Shown here piece after piece: positions 10,401 through 22,655 of a DNA stretch of 64,000 bases. The notes beneath the pieces are model-generated. The model was not told the DNA's origin and did not search any database. It saw nothing but the letters and a program-made list of their open reading frames with translations. The position numbers and the translations under genes are program-made. The stretch is from Rostratula benghalensis (Eukaryota; Chordata; Aves; Charadriiformes; Rostratulidae), in NCBI GenBank assembly GCA_013399305.1, contig VXAI01000158.1, positions 419,206 to 483,205 of the forward strand. Direction: 5' to 3'. The first letter of the stretch is position 1, and every line of letters starts with the position of its first letter.

Positions 10401-12717
10401 GCCTTAAAAAAAATAAAAAAAAAACACATTTAAAAAATCAGAAATTAACAGCTAATAACAAGAGAATATTTTACTGGTTTCTCTTTTGACATAATGGAGT
10501 AGGAGGCTTGGTGAACCAGGAAAGGATCCATAACGCAACATCCTGAGACTGACACAGAGCTGTGAACAGACAAAATAGCTCCTACTCTGCCTTTAATTTA
10601 TAGCACATTTTATTACGTGGCACATATTTAGTTAGTGAAAATATAAATATCAGGATAACAACTACTGAGGCACTTTACTGGAGAAAACAGAACTTGGAAC
10701 TCACGTCAACATACAGGGCCCCAAGATTGCACCCACAACTTCTATTTTCCTCTGACACTCTCCTCTCCAGGTCTGAGCCACATGCTCTTCATCACAGCCA
10801 AGTGGTTGGGTGGTGGGAGGAAGACATTGTAATGGCTTTGTTGTGTTGCAGTTTGGAGAGGTGAATGGATGCAGAATTGTCTCTGGAGTGGCACAATCCT
10901 ATGCTGAAGGGTTGGTGTAAAAAAGGCCAATGCACCAAGCAAATAGGTTTTGAAGCAGATGACTCAACTTCAACAGGATAACAGAAGAGCAAGTATGGTC
11001 ACACATGGAAGAGGTCACGTGAATAGTGGAGATCATTTGAAGCAGTGAAATGGTGATTCTTCCCCAGGTGCAATCAACAAAATTTCCCAGGGGATGTTTG
11101 CCAGCAATAAGCAGGAAAATATGTGGAGATGGCCTTGCATCTGTATTTGCATTAGTACATTGTTTTCTGGTGACCTTCAAGGAAGTTGTGGGCTAAATGG
11201 GAAAGGTTCAGAAAAGATATAAAAAAGTGATTCAGGATCTGGAAGACCCACCTGTTAGTGAAGCTGTTTAGGTTGTCCATGGGGCAACTGGAGAGTGATT
11301 TGAACTGAGTCTGTGTGGTGGTGCTGGCCTGCTCTCCCCCTGGTCTTTCGCCATTCAGCACTTGCAGTGTGCCTGAAGCTGTGGTTGGGAAGCCCTCTGC
11401 CCTGAGCTCTGATATGCAACGTGGGTTATGGCTTCTCAGTTCACAGCCAGCTTGGGAAGTTACTCTCAACTGCTTTCCTTCTTTTCGTTCCCTCTTCTCA
11501 TCTCTGATGCTGAGCAACGTCAGGTCTGGGCTTTGGCCTGATGGCTGAGGATTGATTGCATACTCTTGCCTATGGGCAGGAGTCAGATGGGAAAGGATTT
11601 CACATAGACGGGCACCAGGAATTTCCCCATCTCTCAGACAAAATTAGAGTCTGACTGTGAAGTTTCTCCCTCCACCCATTTTTTGGGAATATTTCTGTCC
11701 GTTGGTTTGGCTGCTGGCTCTGGTCTCAGCTCAAAGGTAGCATTTGTTGATGGTTGCTACGTCACTGTGAGTCAGCGCTACTTGCCTCTCAGATGACATT
11801 TGACTGTGGATGCTTAAGTTAGCAGGTCAACACTTTTGCTCAGATGAACCTTAGGAGTCATAGCCCTAACCATGGCCTGCAGGTAAAGCTCAAGACAGTT
11901 CATGATAGAGTATCTTCTAAAGAAGTTATTGCATGGTTGAATGTCTTGAACTGGGAACTGCAAGTATTCCAGGTGAAAACTTGGCACAACTCCTGAGACT
12001 TACCCATTAGGTTCACATGCCCAAGGTTGTGATAGCTCCTGCAGGACTTCATGCTTGAGTAGTTTCCCAGAAAGTATTGTCCAGCTCATGCACAAAACGC
12101 AAAAATCACCACGTGAAATTCTATGGTCCGTGGTGTCCAACAATCAAACTGAATGGTCCAAATAGTTCATTGCCTCTGGCCTTCAAAACTGTGACTACTC
12201 TAAAAATCAAAGCCTTGAATTTCCCCCTTTTCCATTCTGCAGTGAATGCTTGGAAGAGGGAAGGAGGCTGGATCTGATTTGAATCCAGGGGACAGGTTAG
12301 AAACAAAATAATAAGAAGCATTAAAGTGAAAATGAAGAGTAGCCAGATCGCTGAATTTTAAAAGAAAAACAAACACACAATAAAGCGATACCTCCGCTGC
12401 TTGGACCAGCTCCTACTCCAAACCACCTATCACATCTCATTAGAACAATGTTGAGCGCTTTGGAAAAGAGGTGCCTGCCTAGGATCCACTTTCAAAGAAA
12501 ACTGCTGGGAGTTTACTTAGAGATGAAGAAAAAAAATTTAGAGCCTTTATAAGAACCAGAGAGAGTAGAATTCCTCACTCCAAAGCAATTGTTATATTTT
12601 AAATATTCTATTAAAGAATCCATTTTCTTCTTTTTCCTTAAATGGCTGGGGATAGGTTTCAATGTACATCTTGAATTGGGCTCTGCAGCATAAGGATTTC
12701 CAGTGGCATTTGGTTTT
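7454..12717. other. Unique non-coding DNA, no gene recognised
   Basis: Over 5 kb without a recognised repeat or gene. Between 8.83 and 10.74 kb there is no open frame of 60 codons or more in any frame, arguing against coding exons of ordinary size. Overlapping frames at 10.74-11.55 kb (up to 121 codons, minus) have no recognisable domain. Confidence 0.55.
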
Positions 12718-12729
12718 GATAAACCTCCC

Positions 12730-12762
12730 TTTTTTTTTTTCTTTTTTTTTTTTTTTTCTTTT
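12730..12762. repeat. Poly-T / pyrimidine tract
   Basis: A long T run broken only by single C residues. It is simple sequence. Confidence 0.85.
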
Positions 12763-12895
12763 GCCTTGAAGCAGTTTGTTCTCTTGGCAAGAATACAGAG
12801 ACTGGCAATTGTAACTCACTTGTTGCCAGCAGTGAAGAAGGCTTGAGGTCCTCTTTTTCAGCTGTAGCACGTTTGGATGGTTGGAACCAGAGCAG

Positions 12896-12950
12896 TGAAA
12901 AGAGGGGGGAAGGAGGAGGGAGAAGGAGAGTGAAGAAAAAAAAAAAAAGC
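12896..12950. repeat. Purine-rich tract (G/A)
   Basis: About 55 bp almost entirely purine on the + strand: AGGGGGGAAGGAGGAGGGAG and onward into a 13-A run. The G clusters could in principle form a G-quadruplex or triplex. No gene relation is visible. Confidence 0.8.
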
Positions 12951-13751
12951 AGACCCTAAATCTGTTCTTTTCTCTACTGTAAATTACAACCCTGCTTTTT
13001 TAATTTCCTTTCCCAGCACAATGTTATTCATTCACTTCCAAAATAAACAGGGGGCTTAGAGAGTGAACAGCTTGGGAGAACAAACTGTCCTCTTTTCACA
13101 GTCCTTACCTGTCAAGAGCCTGATTAAACACATATACGCTGATGGCAAATATGGTATGGTGGCCTTTGGGAAGCTTGTGCATCCCAAGGGTTGACACTAG
13201 GCTGATGCTGAAGCTCTGAGGTCTTCATAGAACCAATGGGTACTTGTTCGGCTGAGCTACTGAATGAGGCTAAAAATACCAGGGTTTCTGTAAAGGCTCG
13301 GTTTTTCAAGCACAAAACCTTTAGGACTAGAGTGGAAGAGACCGTAAAGAAAGATTTCTCAGTCACTAAGCTTTTTGAGAACCCTGATTTGGGGTAATAG
13401 ATAGTTTTCTTCAAGAAAGTGGACTTGGGAGATAGAAGTCCTTTACTGAAAAACAGGCAACACAAAAGCTCATTCTATTTATATAAATATATGTTTACTG
13501 TTTGTGTTCAGCATGACAGGCCAGTCCTCTCCAGCATAACTTCATGGATCTTCCAGAGTGGCCCTATGAAGAGATGTGATTTTATGTTTCTTGATGAGGA
13601 AGTCAGATGCTCCTGCTTCATAATTTCTATTTTCTCAGCATATTCCAGGATTTACTTCACGGAAACCCTATGATCTAGGCAAAAGCTACAAGCTTTAGTA
13701 AAGGTTAAGCAGGACTCATTTTGCACAGGTCATCTCCTGACCCACCTCTCA
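12951..13751. other. Unique non-coding DNA
   Basis: No repeat family recognised. A 113-codon minus-strand frame (13124-13465) has no recognisable domain. Confidence 0.5.
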
Positions 13752-13798
13752 CCCATCCCATCCCATCCCATCCCATCCCATCCCATCCCATCCCATCC
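13752..13798. repeat. (CCCAT)n microsatellite, about nine copies
   Basis: Perfect pentamer array of CCCAT (equivalently TCCCA). It is short and uninterrupted, with no spacers, so it is not a CRISPR. Confidence 0.95.
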
Positions 13799-13824
13799 GC
13801 TTCTACAATACCTGTAATATTACT

Positions 13825-13865
13825 AACCAAGGCAATTAGTAACCAGGCAATTAGTAACCAAGGTT
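13825..13865. repeat. Tandem 15-16-bp repeat, 2.5 copies
   Basis: AACCAAGGCAATTAGT (13825-13840), AACCAGGCAATTAGT (13841-13855), then a partial AACCAAGG. A local duplication just right of the CCCAT array. Confidence 0.85.
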
Positions 13866-14164
13866 ACGAAGCAGAATGAGAGGTGCAGGTCTTCTGCTCT
13901 GTCTGTGACTCTGCTCCAAATGCTCCAAGACTGCAATAATCTTCAGCAACTTTATTAGCTTCTTTGCCCATGTTGCCTTGAAAATATCACAACCTGAAAT
14001 CTTTTATTTTGAAACATCAGTAAGTGCTGGGAGTAAATGGAAGCAGGAAGAGTGCTGGGATGGAAAAGCTACCCAGAATCTTGGTCTTGGTGTCCTCCAG
14101 CTCCAGCCATTTTCCCTGCCCTGGGGGTGGTTCTGGTTAGTCACCCTTCCTCCTGACGTGTGTG

Positions 14165-14240
14165 TCCCCACTTTACAGAGACAGAGGGCACCTCACAGAG
14201 TTGGGAGGCTGTAGCTGGGCCCCGAGTCTGTAGCTCCAAA
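14165..14240 (-). repeat. Possible MIR-like SINE relic, inverted
   Basis: CCCCACTTTACAGAGACAGA followed by GGGCACCTCACAGAG resembles the antisense MIR core (ccccattttacagat... gaggcacagagag). Downstream similarity fades quickly, so this is a weak assignment. Confidence 0.35.
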
Positions 14241-14694
14241 GAAACTTTACTGCTGATGATGGCAGGCTCTAGCAGAGACCCACAGCAGACAAGAGGGATG
14301 TGAGGGCCAGTTCCCTTAGCGTAAAAGATGAGTGCCCAGACATATATATTTTCAGTCTGAAGGAAAGAAAAAGAAATAAAGACCAGCTTGGTTTTTTCCA
14401 TTTACTGTGTATAACAGGTACAGCTAACTTTTCAAGGTTGTTTTCTTGAGTTTTCTTTCTTTCTTGCATGACTAAAGATTCTGGAAAAACCTTTTAGATT
14501 TTTCCTGTTTACATAAGTGGCTTGTTGTTGTGTGTTTCTTTTTTGTATATATATTTATATACAAATAATGCTGGAATACAAAATAATGACTGGTTCGTAG
14601 AAAAACCACCTGGAAGTTTCTCTGTATCCAACCCTGTAAAGCAAGAACGAAAGGGGGTTCTTGGTTTGATTTCACAGGCAACAAAGTTAAAATG
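14241..14694. other. Unique DNA with a small TA hairpin
   Basis: Contains a perfect nine-base inverted repeat, TTGTATATA (14543-14551) against TATATACAA (14556-14564), with a four-base loop. AT-rich dinucleotide DNA makes this unremarkable. Overlapping open frames on the two strands at 14.47-14.76 kb are without domains. Confidence 0.5.
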
Positions 14695-14850
14695 GATGCA
14701 AGGAAATACTTCTGTTTAAAGCATATAATTACCCTAAGGAATTCCCTGCCACAGGAAATCATTGAGGCAGAGTTGAAGAAGGTCAGAGAGATATTTTTAA
14801 AGGCTCAAATGTTTATGCGAATGAACAACACAAATGTACTTCTCAGGAGC
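14695..14850 (+). mobile_element. Ancient CR1/L3-type LINE tail
   Basis: The block GGAATTCCCTGCCACAGGAA (14738-14757) followed by ATCATTGAGGC is the hallmark near the 3' end of old amniote CR1/L3-type elements (GGAACTCCCTGCCACAGGA...GTGGAGGC). Translated on + it reads ITLRNSLPQEIIEAE, close to the LWNSLP(Q/E)xIxEAE pattern at the ORF2 C-terminus. Upstream, a short KYFCLKHI segment fits the same protein tail. The element is heavily decayed and the right end is uncertain. Confidence 0.55.
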
Positions 14851-17800
14851 CAAGAAGATAGGACAAATATTATAGAGATTCAAAATACATGGCCACTACG
14901 TTAAAACTCTGGACATTAATCAGTGATTTAGGGTTAGAAAGGTAACCATTTCTACAATGTGTTTCACTATGCAGCAGTTGAAAAGGAACCATAAGCCAAA
15001 TCAAAGTACCTTAATATTTGGAAACATACATTTTGGGGATCAACAAGTTCTCAAGTGATGCACTGATACTACCATACAGTTACACCAATATGTATATTTT
15101 CTCAGAGCTTTAATCTTAGCTTTTCTCACTTAGAGTTCTGTTATAGAATAATAGTTTTCCCCTCTTTTTCTCTCCCTGTTTGTGTGGAACACCTCCTCTG
15201 CCTGTTACATGTTACTGACTAATTGCATTATCACTAGGCTGGCCACTCCTTTTGTAGTTGAGAACAGCAGAAAGTTCAGAGACCTGCCTCGTTATCTACC
15301 ATCTGTAGATGTAACCCTAGGGTTTGAGTGCTCCAGTTTATGGAGTCTAAACCCAGTACGTTTCACAGGCATCCAGCTTTCAAGCACTGAGCACACATTG
15401 CTGCCTCTGCTTTATCTCCAGCAGAGCAACTGTAAATGATGCATTGGGAAGGAATGAATTACTTTGGGGGAAAATCACAGAAGTGATTTGTTTTGATTTT
15501 TGTTTACTCTCAGGGCAATATGGAGAATGTAGGGTGGGAGTATCCCCTCACAGACTGCACAGCATTGTACCCCAAGAGTGCATTTGCACTAGCCAGCTAA
15601 ATATCACCTGGAAGTGCAATCATCTCTGCCTATTGCACTGCTGGAACACACCCTGCCATGCTTTTATCTGGGGCCAAATCACAGTATCCAAACAGTGTCG
15701 CTGCATGGCTTGGGAACTAGGATCTCGCAGGCATCATGCCCAGCAGGTAGGTTGCACCAGCCATCCTGTTCCAAAGACTAAGAGACCATGCTACATGCAG
15801 GTCACACCTTGTCCGCTGGCCTTCATGACGAGGTGGTGTTTCCATCTACTTCATTTAGTAGGAGAAATGTGACACAGTAGACTCAGGGCTTGGATGCAGT
15901 GTCTTGTGGCCCTTAGTCTTTAACCCAGGTTTCCTCTTTAGCGCAGTCTCTCCGTGAGAGGGAAAAAATGGGAGGATCTGTGGTCTTGTTCTGATGAGGG
16001 ATATTGTAGAAACAAAGAGTTCAGATGGGGCTAGGACACCCACTTAAATCCTGAAGCATGGACACAGCCACAAATATCTCATCTGATTCACACCTCTCAA
16101 GGAAAAATATAGTTCTTTTTCTGGCCAGATGGAACAGAATTTTAGAAAAATTAAGTGAACAAAGCTGACTTTCGGCCAAGAGCTGTTAGCAGGTGCCGAG
16201 ACAGAGAAATGACTTATTCAGAAGTATCAATTAGGCCCGAACAACAGGTTTTGAAGTAAAAATTTACACTCCTGGCCTACTATTTTCAGTTTCTGATCTG
16301 CTGTCATTTAAGTGATTTTCATTCTGGTAAGCAGTGACAGTGGAAGGCTGAAGAATAAATAAGCTTAAATTTTACTAGTTCTTTCCTAACAAGTTAAGTT
16401 AAAATTAAAAAAAAAAAAAAGGTAATGAAATACTGGTATCACACACCTCTATAACAGTCAACAGCACTGATCATTACCAGTCCCTAACAATGACTTGAAG
16501 GAAATACTCAAGATGGACTGGGGGCAACAAAGGTCTAAGCATCATTACAAACTTGCTACCACCCTTTAGCTCTCTTCCCAGCTAACTGTATCCTGATCAG
16601 ATCTAAAAATTCTGGTGGTTATGAGTAACTTGTTTGAATACCAGAGCTCTCATCACTGCTGTCACCAGTGGGTATTCAACAAACAAAACCTAGCACAGAA
16701 ACACTACAAACTGGAGTCAATTAAAGATTCTGGTGGACTGGAGTCACTAGATGTCATTCTCCATCACCATACTTCTACTGGTACCTTGTGTTGCAGGAAT
16801 TATTTTAGAAAACCCAAGCAAGAGTATTCTCTCTCTTTAAGGCTAAATTGGCTGCAGTCCCGAATATCTTGTGGGCCGACCTGAAAGTGTAGTCCACAGC
16901 CCACGTAATGTCTCATCCTCTTGATCTTTGACTCAATCAACTTCCCCACATGCAAGTATTTGCAGAGGAGACTGTGCTGCTGGGTTTGTGGTGGAAGGTG
17001 TCTTGGGAGGATGAAAAGCAACTGCAGAAAGTAAAAAATAAACCAGTCAAATGGTGCAAAGTAGTGCACAACCTGGCCAGTCCCACTGCCAGTTGATCAG
17101 GTTGGCTATTCAGTTTATCAGGTGGTGGTTCAAGTTTCAGAGGAAGATATAATCCTCCCTCTTACACCTTGTTGGCTGTACAATAACTGCAGTGCTATGT
17201 AATACCTCCTCGAACTTACCTAAATCAACCGATTCCTTTATGGATCTTGATTAAGACGCTAATATACTGTGGTATTAGCTGTAAAATTATCCAGGCATTA
17301 ACACTGTACAGAATTGAGGAAAAAAAATATGCTGTGCTCCTCTTCATTAGAAGCCTGTTTTCCATATTGCTAGGGGTCTGGCTAGGCTCACAAGTTCAGG
17401 TTCAACCCTTCAGAGTTTCTGATTTCCAACAGTGGGAGTTTCCCAGGCTGCTGGAGTGGTGCAGCCACTAATTTGTTCTAAATTTACTTGTTAAATTTAC
17501 CGTTCTTTCTTTCTCATGTTCTCATGCTAAGGATGGATAAGGGAAAACCTCACATCAGAATAACCTTAGAGATGAGCTAGAGTTTTGCCTCTGAAGACTT
17601 TTAGTCAATTGGGAGTGACATTTATTTAACCAAGACAAAAGGCCTGTGGCTTTGATTTTGTTGTCATGCAGCAGCATAGCTCTGGAAAAACTAAGCAAGA
17701 AACTGTTTAAATTCAGATTATAGCAGATCCTTTTTTTTTTTTTTATCCCTTCGGAACAATAAATTGGCTTAAAATATAAGACAATACCAAATAGCTATTA

Positions 17801-18237
17801 TTCCTGTGGAGAATTAATGAACCATAGCATCTAAACTATTGAGTGGTCAGACCATATGTTATTAGAAATGGTGGATGCTCTATATTGGTTAGGGCTGCTA
17901 TGCGTTTGTGATTAAGGCTATGAAACTTTACCAATAAACACAGCTGAGAAATGAGCATAAACAGTCAATCAGTATGGGGGAAAGCAGCCACGTGCAGTAA
18001 ATGTAGCAAAATGCAATTTAATGAGCCTTGTAGAGAAGTCTTGCTACATCCAAGAAACTTTCCCACAAACTAATATTGCCTGAGACCAACTGCGTATCAA
18101 AATAATCCTTGGTCATACTGGACAGTGGTTCTATACACAGGGAGAGGAAGAGATGCCTGACTCTAATAATCTCATCACTCTTGGGATATTTATGCTGGCG
18201 ATATGTATCTTCCCTGCTTGTAAGACCAGGCAGAAAT
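14851..18237. other. Unique non-coding DNA
   Basis: No gene recognised. The longest open frame is 142 codons (15444-15872, +); it is cysteine- and histidine-rich but matches no zinc-finger spacing or other domain that I know. A short poly-A (16.41 kb) and a T run (17.73 kb) are the only simple sequences. Confidence 0.5.
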
Positions 18238-18320
18238 GATCAACTGTGCTTGAGTGGCACCAGCAAGACGAGTCACTTTTGTGCCTCAGTTTACCCATCA
18301 CTCTAATGCAATGCTAATAC
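18238..18320 (+). repeat. Possible MIR-like SINE relic
   Basis: TGTGCCTCAGTTTACCCATC (18280-18299) followed by an AATGCTAATAC block matches the sense core of MIR-type SINEs (tgtgcctcagtttccccatctg ... ataatac). Left of it the match is poor. Confidence 0.45.
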
Positions 18321-21300
18321 ATAACAGCCAATACAGCTTCCTGGCTTTGTTTTAGAGGGTTTAATTAATGTGTTAATGCACGCCATCATGCATTTCAGCT
18401 CCTGTATTTCCTCATTGTCTTGAACACCATTTAGCAGATGATCAGAACATAGCTACTAATCATGATGAACACCTTAGCTCCTTGCATGAATTATCTCTGA
18501 GCATGTATGAAAAGCTGGTGGAATTTTGGCCAATATGAATACACAGCTCACACCTACATCTAATACTGGGGAAAGCTGTGAAGAGGATATGTCTCAGCGC
18601 TGTCCCTTGGCCATCGTGGTCCCAAAGAAGCATAGCTCATCTAATGCCGACTCAGCAGCACTGTCCCTAAGCAGAGCTTGCCCAACCCTGTTCTCCAAAG
18701 AGCAGTATTAACTTCAAGAGAACTGGAGCACTGATTTAAGAGAGTATCTTGATTTTCTCAGGACGCTTTAATGGATGGGAACAAAAAAAAAAGGCAGCTC
18801 TTTGTGACATCAGATGGATGTGTACTAAGTTGTGTTGAAACTTCTTTCAAAAACCAAGTCTTTAAGAATTTTGGAAAATCGATTAAATTTTGCTGAACTG
18901 AGAAGAGATTAGTGTAAATCTGCCACAGGAAGGCCTGCTGAAACCCAGGTGGCAGCAAAGCTGAATTCCTGTTATATACACCAGGCTCCTTCCAACCCCT
19001 TTTGGATTTCACTTGTTTATTATTCTTGCTTGGTTTACAAGCCCCAAAGAAGCTTGACATGGATTATTATACAGAAACGGGCTCAACGCATCTTGAGATG
19101 GATTATTTCCTTCCTTCAGAGCTACAAGAAGACTGGTGTTGCTCATGGTTTGGTATCTTTTGACATTTCATTGAAACAGCTTGCTTTTTAACACAGTAAG
19201 GCTGCAGTGTGGCAAAGTGTGGCTAACACAGGCCCATTTACCTGCTGGCGTCTCCAGAGCTCTGGTCTATAATGGAATTTGCTGTTGCTGTTGTGCCTCA
19301 CGTCTGGTTTTACTGTTTAGAAACTGCTCATTTTGACCTATGACAGCATTGATTAGAAGAGTTCCTATAAATACCATTCTTGTGAGGTGGCCTTGTTCCC
19401 AACAAGAAGCATATGATGCAGAAGACAAAGTAAGAGGAAAAGGTAAAAAAAGGCAAGTAGAAAAAGCAAGCAAGAAACTGCTGAGTGGTTGACGGTTTTT
19501 ATTGATTTGTTTGTCAAAATAAATAATTTGTGAGCTATGTGATTAGTGATCGTTTGGGAGTTGGAAATAATATTTAGGCTTGAGTCTGAGCCATTATTCA
19601 AACCTTCAGGATTCAGGCCCACCAGACAAATGGGCTAGCCTGTGTCTGCCCCTACTTCATACAGGAACTGGGAAAGAGTCAGTTTTCCGAAATGAAAATC
19701 AGGTGCTGGTATCATCACCTTTTGAGTGAATTTAGGAGAATTGGTAGTGGCTCAAAGATGACCTTGTATCAGATGGAAACTAAAAACTTCACCAGGAGAG
19801 AATTACAACTAGCATTTATTACAACACGCCAATAGTCTGTCATTGTTAGCAGAGCCCCATGAGAAGATGCTACCTAACACCAGAGATAAGGTCGTTACGC
19901 AGCGAGTCTGGAGCACAGATGGACCATGTGGCACAGTCAAATTGGGGTTACCCAGATGCCAAAGGGAATTGGATCATCTTTTAGAAACAGTTTTCGATAC
20001 GATGATGTTGATCTACAAAATGACCTCCTGGAAAATCTCATCTGAATCTTACCAGATTCTCCAGTGGCGCTCAGGAATTTTACATGTATTCTGATGCGAA
20101 GCTGCAAGCAGGACTCATTCCAAATTAACATTACTGTTCTAGTGCACTGTACTGAATTCAGCCTTCTGGATTATTCCATTTTCCAGTGAACTACAGATTA
20201 CAACATGGCATGTGTTCTGTTTTTAAAGCAATTATGCTTAAATATACTTTTTCTTCAGTTTAATTTTCCTTCTCAAAGCACAGCAGTCCTCTTCTATCAA
20301 CAAATCCATTCCAGAATGTTTTCGCTAGCAACTGTTACTAAGACTTTTGTCGTTCAAAGTGGAAGCTTGGGAGGGATATAATCAGCTCTCTAGAATAGCT
20401 GGAAACATTTGCCAGTAGCTAAAATATCCAGTGTGCAAAATATCTGCCTTTCAGATGTTTGTAAAACAACAAAACCACTATTGTAGATTTAGGAGGTAGA
20501 TCTCATCCACTTCAAAACCTGGAAAAGTAGGAGTCGTTCTAGTCTAGCAATGGGATGGCTGCTTTCAGACAAAAAGGAACAGCTCTCTTGTCCAAGCAAC
20601 CAGACACCGTATGACAAGAATGACTGCAAGAACCCTTGTCGTTGATATTATGTGACAGGATTGGGGTGTGGACTTCAAAAATACAATTATAGGTTTCCTC
20701 ACAAAATGGAGGTCTGCAGTTGGTATCTTCTCCTGGATCATTATGGCTTCCCAGAGGCCCCAGATAGATGGAAGTGCATCCAAGGTTGACCTTGGGGGCA
20801 GTTTGGGCTGTTGATGTCGAGTAGCCATGAATCTGTACCTGGAAAAAAAAGCTAAGCACCTAAGAAGTGGTAAAGCAAAAACACGAAGCCCCATGCCTAC
20901 TCCTTATTGTTGAGGTAAGGCACCTTTTTCTTTTGATTGAAGCCTTTGGTTATTTTCCAGATCACTGGAAAATACTTGTTGCTTCATTTTTTTTTCTGTC
21001 CTCGTCACATTGCAGAGGGATCAAGCAGAATAAAGAAACTTGTGCTTTGCTTGTTGACAAGATTTTGCATTTATCACTCAACCTGTGGATTACACGCCTG
21101 TCCCTGTTCCCTCACATTATAAACAATAATAGTTTTTACCAGTCAGTGTTTTTAGAAGGTCCCATTCTCATTCTGCATGCATGCCTATGTGATTCATGAG
21201 TTTTGGATTGCTTTTGAGGTTTGCTCCAGGAGCTGATTCAGGTGGCTGTGATCTTATCAGGAGTAGCTGGAGAAACAAAGGCTTTTGTACAGAAAAAATT

Positions 21301-22419
21301 GGCAGGTAAGTGAATAAGGAAATTATTTTCAAATCATTTGTTTTAAGGTATATTTATCATACTCAGATCTAAACATATTGATTTATATTATGGCTTTGGC
21401 ATCATAAGCATTTGATAGGATTATTTATTAAAATTGTGCTGCTCTTTTTCAGCTTTCCAAAACACACTTCTAATGAAATATTTAAACACACACGTGCTAC
21501 ACAATTGGCTGACTTCAGCTCACCTCTTCACTACAACTGGATTGTATGATTATTCACATCTTTCATAAGGAAATCCAGCACTGATGGGTGCAGACAGATG
21601 ACAGACATGGGCTTCTGAGCTAAAGCTATAAATGAACCTAAGTGCTCCTTCCAATACGAGGTTTTACAGAGATCCTTCAAATTCCTGTGGCTGAGGGCTA
21701 TGCACATTCACATTACTGCTGACAAAGCCCCATGGGCCTTGAGTCTACACCAGAGGAATTACACCAGCCTTGAAGCTGTCACCCTGCTCAGGCCCCTGTG
21801 ACACATCAGAGGCAAAGCAGACCTCTCAGACCGCCTGTTTGCTCCATGGTCCTTCTTCTAGGATCAGCTTCAGAGCACGTTGTTCTTTGAATACAGTTAT
21901 TATATTTGGCTTTGCACCAACCAGAGGTGGCAATGAAACTTTATGGTGGTGCTCTGTGTGTCCCGTTGTATTCCACAGTCCAGTGACTGCATTTGCCTGG
22001 TCTGCTGTTAACTTGTCTACCACACCACGGAGATGCACTACCCCAAAAAGCAAGATGCGGGTTAAAGTTCTGGCCTCAAACAAATGTAGGGGTTATTTGA
22101 GAAGATGAGTCCCCAGTTTCCTCTTTCAGTGTCAAAGAACAATGCATCTTCCAGCCATTTTCCATAAAATTGGGCTAATTTTGATTTAAGTACCTAAGCT
22201 AGAAAAAGATTTAGAGTTGAAAATCCCAGGTAGAGATTCCCAGATAGCTGTGTCTTCCTTTATCCAGGACTAGGTATCTAGAAGCCCTAAGTCTTGCCTG
22301 TCTTCCTATTTTCTACAGGTTGCTGCAGGTATTTTTAAGGTTTACTTTCTGTCTTTGGGTAATCCTGTTCCACTCACCCAATCTGCTTAGAGAGATCCTG
22401 AGTGCCTGATGTCTGGAAC
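18321..22419. other. Unique non-coding DNA
   Basis: No gene or repeat family recognised. Short open frames (up to 112 codons) overlap each other on both strands without domains. One exon-like segment (21230-21305) with splice-like borders is treated as a finding, not as a gene. Confidence 0.5.
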
Positions 22420-22454
22420 AGCGCGAGTCTGCTTATAGATCTGGTTTTAAGTGA

Positions 22455-22555
22455 CTTCTCCAAGAGTAGGCAGAAAGTAAATGCAAGAGCCAGGAATGGA
22501 AGCCAAGGTTCTTGTTTCATAAACTCCTGAGTTAACCACTTCTGCTTATAAGAAT
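22455..22555 (-). repeat. MIR-like SINE relic, inverted
   Basis: In order: AAGTGACTTCTCCAAGAG, a short decayed stretch, AGAGCCAGGAATGGAAGCCA, then GAGTTAACCACTT. This is the antisense layout of MIR-type SINEs (aagtgacttgcccaagg, then agagccagg..gaaccca, then agt..taaccactt). The three blocks in correct order and spacing make this one of the better-supported SINE relics here. Confidence 0.6.
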
Positions 22556-22574
22556 AAAGTACAAAAAAGAACAA

Positions 22575-22621
22575 NNNNNNNNNNNNNNNNNNNNNNNNNN
22601 NNNNNNNNNNNNNNNNNNNNN
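22575..22621. other. Assembly gap (47 N)
   Basis: A run of unresolved bases flanked by A-rich simple sequence on both sides, so the gap probably hides an A-rich low-complexity tract. Any frame read across it is not meaningful. Confidence 0.99.
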
Positions 22622-22655
22622 AAAAAAAGAAAAAAAAAAGAAAAAGGGAGCGAGA
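22622..22655. repeat. A-rich purine tract at gap edge
   Basis: Adenine runs broken by single G, continuing into GGGAGCGAGAAGG. Low-complexity sequence adjoining the gap. Confidence 0.85.

Noticed and set aside
13752..13798. Regular CCCAT repeats considered as an array of functional sites or CRISPR-like
   Set aside because: Pentamers without spacers in eukaryotic DNA are a microsatellite.
15444..15872. 142-codon plus frame rich in Cys and His, considered as a zinc-finger remnant
   Set aside because: Cys and His spacing does not fit C2H2 or other finger patterns, and no linker motif is present.
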